DNA of 43,781 nucleotides from JACKCP01 sp051744925 (GTDB lineage: Bacteria; Desulfobacterota; Desulfobacteria; Desulfobacterales; JACKCP01): contig JBNJDM010000005.1 of assembly GCA_051744925.1 (NCBI GenBank), positions 1 to 43,781 of the forward strand. Direction: 5' to 3'. This document shows, piece after piece, positions 41,848-43,781 of the stretch. Positions within the stretch are counted from its first letter, which is position 1; every line of letters starts with the position of its first letter. The notes beneath the pieces are model-generated. The model was not told the origin of the DNA, ran no database searches, and saw nothing but the letters and a program-made list of their open reading frames with translations. The translations under genes and the position numbers were made by a program.

Positions 41848-43781
41848 ATGCTCTACTCTTTTCAGACAAAAATTTTTATCATTATTGCAGTAATTTTTTG
41901 TTTATTAACAGGCTCTATACTCTACCTTACAAAAACAGATGTTAAAGATGCGGTTTTAAAAGCAGAAAAAAAAAATATTGAAAATATAAACCAAATAATT
42001 CTTTTAAACATTGAAGGCAATTACAAAAACCTTCTTTCAGACAAATGGCAAAGCATTATAGAAAGAAAAAAAAGTATTAAAAACCAAAGCCTGATTATAA
42101 ATTCTTCAGTAAAAAAAATATATAAGTCCTTAAAGGAAACCCCGGAAAAAAAGAAAAACCAAATAATTATAAAATGGCTGGAATCGGTTGAAACAGATTC
42201 TCAGATTTTTGCTTCAGACAAAAATCACAAGATTATATTTAATTCTGAAAAAGAAGAAGCATCTTACAATCTTTCACAAGTGTACGATTTTAAATCAAGA
42301 CCTGTTTCGGAAAATATAAACAAAGAAAATTCAATTTATGATAAATATACAGTTTTTTCCTGGACCAATACAAAACCGGAAAAAATAGCTTATCTTAAAT
42401 TTATTCCTGAACTTGAATGGACAATAGGAATAGCTGCAGATATATCAGTAATCGAAAAAAAAGCAAAAAACAAAAAAGATGAAATAATTAAGGTTTTAAA
42501 AGATAATTTTTCAAAAATACAGCTTGGTGAAAAAGGAGGTATTCTTTTATTTGATAATTCAGGTAATATTTTAATTCCTCCTTCTGATTCATCAGGTATT
42601 AAAACAGATTCTGAAATTATAAATAAATTAAAATCTCTGAGTAACCTTAAAACAAATTCTGTAATTAAAATAAACAACAGCCTTTATAATGCCCAGACTT
42701 CAGAGGTTAAAGCGCTTAACTGGTATATTTCGGTTGTTTATCCTGAAAAAGAGATCCAAAAACCTGCTGACATACTTTTCAAAAGACTTTCTGTTATAAT
42801 ATCCTTAATTTTTATATTCGGGCTTATAGTACTTATATTTGCTGTTAAAAGATTTTTTAAACCTATTAAAAATCTCACAGAAAAGATAAAAACAATACCC
42901 CAGCGGGATATAACTTCACCTGATTTATACAATAGCCTTGAATCTGAGTTTCTTTTAAACAGAAAAGATGAAGCAGGTGATCTTGCAAATGCATTTATAT
43001 TTATGTTTAAAGAACTAAGGGAAAATATAGATAAACTTGTTAAAACAACAGCTGCAAAAGAAAAAATTGAAAGTGAACTCAATGTTGCAAGAGATATTCA
43101 GATGGGAATTCTTCCAAAGATTTTTCCACCCTACCCTGAAAAATCTGAAATAGATATTTTTGCTTATCTAAAACCTGCCAAAGAAGTGGGTGGAGATTTA
43201 TACGATTTTTTCTTTGTTGATGAAAAAAAATTATGTTTTGTCATAGGTGATGTATCTGACAAAGGGGTGCCTGCTGCTCTTTTTATGGCAATTACTAAAA
43301 CTTTGATAAAAATACATGCAGAAAGTGAACATTCGCCTGCAAAAATAATGAACAAAGTAAATAATATCTTAAGCAAAGACAACCCCAACTGCATGTTTGT
43401 AACTCTTATCATCGGGATTTTAAATACTGAAACAGGTAAAATAAGATATGCAAATGCAGGTCACAACCCTTTAATTATAAAAAATAAAGACAAAACATAC
43501 TTTAACAAAGGTTTAAGTGGTCCTGTTGCAGGAGCAATGGAAGATATTGAATATAAAGAGTTAACTGCAGAACTTGATAATGATGACCTTATTTTTCTAT
43601 ATACAGACGGTGTAACAGAAGCAATGAATAATACAAAAAATCTTTTTTCTGATGAACGCCTTCTTGAATTAATATCAATTAATTCATTTAAAACTGCGCA
43701 AGATTATATTTTTATTACAAAGGAAGATGTAGTTAAATTTACTGATAATGAGCCTCAGTCAGATGATATAACCATGCTTTC
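41848..43781 (+). CDS. membrane Cache-HAMP-SpoIIE (PP2C) phosphatase, partial at the right edge
   Basis: The frame is open from ATG 41848 to the window end (644 codons visible). TM1 is at about 9-27. A periplasmic dCache-like domain follows (WTIGIAADISVI, EKGGILLFDNSGNIL, ALNWYISVVYPEKEI). TM2 is at about 313-336, with HAMP after it. From about 409 is a SpoIIE/RsbU-type PP2C phosphatase: ELNVARDIQMGILP, VGGDLYDFF and GDVSDKGVPAALFM supply the metal-binding Asp residues, and FLYTDGVTEAMN and the SDDITML motif near the edge complete it. It would dephosphorylate the STAS protein in response to a periplasmic ligand. The stop lies beyond the window. Confidence 0.93.
   Translation, partial: MLYSFQTKIFIIIAVIFCLLTGSILYLTKTDVKDAVLKAEKKNIENINQIILLNIEGNYKNLLSDKWQSIIERKKSIKNQSLIINSSVKKIYKSLKETPEKKKNQIIIKWLESVETDSQIFASDKNHKIIFNSEKEEASYNLSQVYDFKSRPVSENINKENSIYDKYTVFSWTNTKPEKIAYLKFIPELEWTIGIAADISVIEKKAKNKKDEIIKVLKDNFSKIQLGEKGGILLFDNSGNILIPPSDSSGIKTDSEIINKLKSLSNLKTNSVIKINNSLYNAQTSEVKALNWYISVVYPEKEIQKPADILFKRLSVIISLIFIFGLIVLIFAVKRFFKPIKNLTEKIKTIPQRDITSPDLYNSLESEFLLNRKDEAGDLANAFIFMFKELRENIDKLVKTTAAKEKIESELNVARDIQMGILPKIFPPYPEKSEIDIFAYLKPAKEVGGDLYDFFFVDEKKLCFVIGDVSDKGVPAALFMAITKTLIKIHAESEHSPAKIMNKVNNILSKDNPNCMFVTLIIGILNTETGKIRYANAGHNPLIIKNKDKTYFNKGLSGPVAGAMEDIEYKELTAELDNDDLIFLYTDGVTEAMNNTKNLFSDERLLELISINSFKTAQDYIFITKEDVVKFTDNEPQSDDITML

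Overview
The window is AT-rich and densely coded. Every convincing protein gene is on the + strand; only two tRNA genes at the left edge are on the - strand. The gene set suggests an anaerobic, low-GC Gram-negative bacterium, most likely of the Desulfobacterota (Desulfobacterales-like). The clues are lipoprotein signal peptides, RpoH, an oxygen-sensitive indolepyruvate:ferredoxin oxidoreductase with an FrhB-like partner, Mrp/ApbC, sensor kinases, and a type VI secretion system (T6SS) of proteobacterial gene content. This placement is inference from gene content, not from a marker gene.

Layout. (1) 1-129: tRNA-Arg(TCT) and the 5' part of tRNA-Gly(GCC), divergent from what follows. (2) 210-6622, housekeeping block: rpoH, a TPR lipoprotein, a LolB-like lipoprotein, mrp and a large unknown lipoprotein, with hairpins between some of them. 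(3) 6623-7107: AT-rich stretch with no supported gene. (4) 7108-9488: stand-alone periplasmic solute-binding protein plus a histidine kinase, with no response regulator. (5) 9672-13658: FrhB-like protein, IorA, IorB and a DksA/TraR-type zinc-finger protein. (6) 13714-39600: a complete T6SS in the order tssJ-K-L-M, tagF-like, tssA-B-C, hcp, tssE-F-G-H, an unknown gene, vgrG, DUF2169/pentapeptide fusion, second pentapeptide-repeat protein, DUF3540 and DUF4150/PAAR-like. (7) 39617-41012: DUF3467-like protein overlapping a lipoprotein gene. (8) 41073-end: a partner-switching module of STAS protein, RsbW-type kinase and a membrane Cache-HAMP-SpoIIE phosphatase that runs off the window.

How the T6SS genes fit together: TssJ/L/M form the envelope complex. 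TssA/E/F/G/K form or recruit the baseplate. TssB/C form the sheath and Hcp the inner tube. VgrG plus the DUF4150 protein form the spike tip. ClpV (TssH) recycles the sheath. The DUF2169, pentapeptide and DUF3540 proteins look like cargo or spike-loading accessories. No Fha/PpkA/PppA genes are present. Instead a different phosphorylation-type switch (STAS/RsbW/SpoIIE) lies directly downstream, and no classical toxin-immunity pair can be recognised.

Points most worth a second look: the 258-residue protein between tssH and vgrG; the effector-like cassette behind vgrG; the partner-switching genes at the end of the T6SS region; and the two hairpins bracketing hcp, one with a perfect 14-bp stem.
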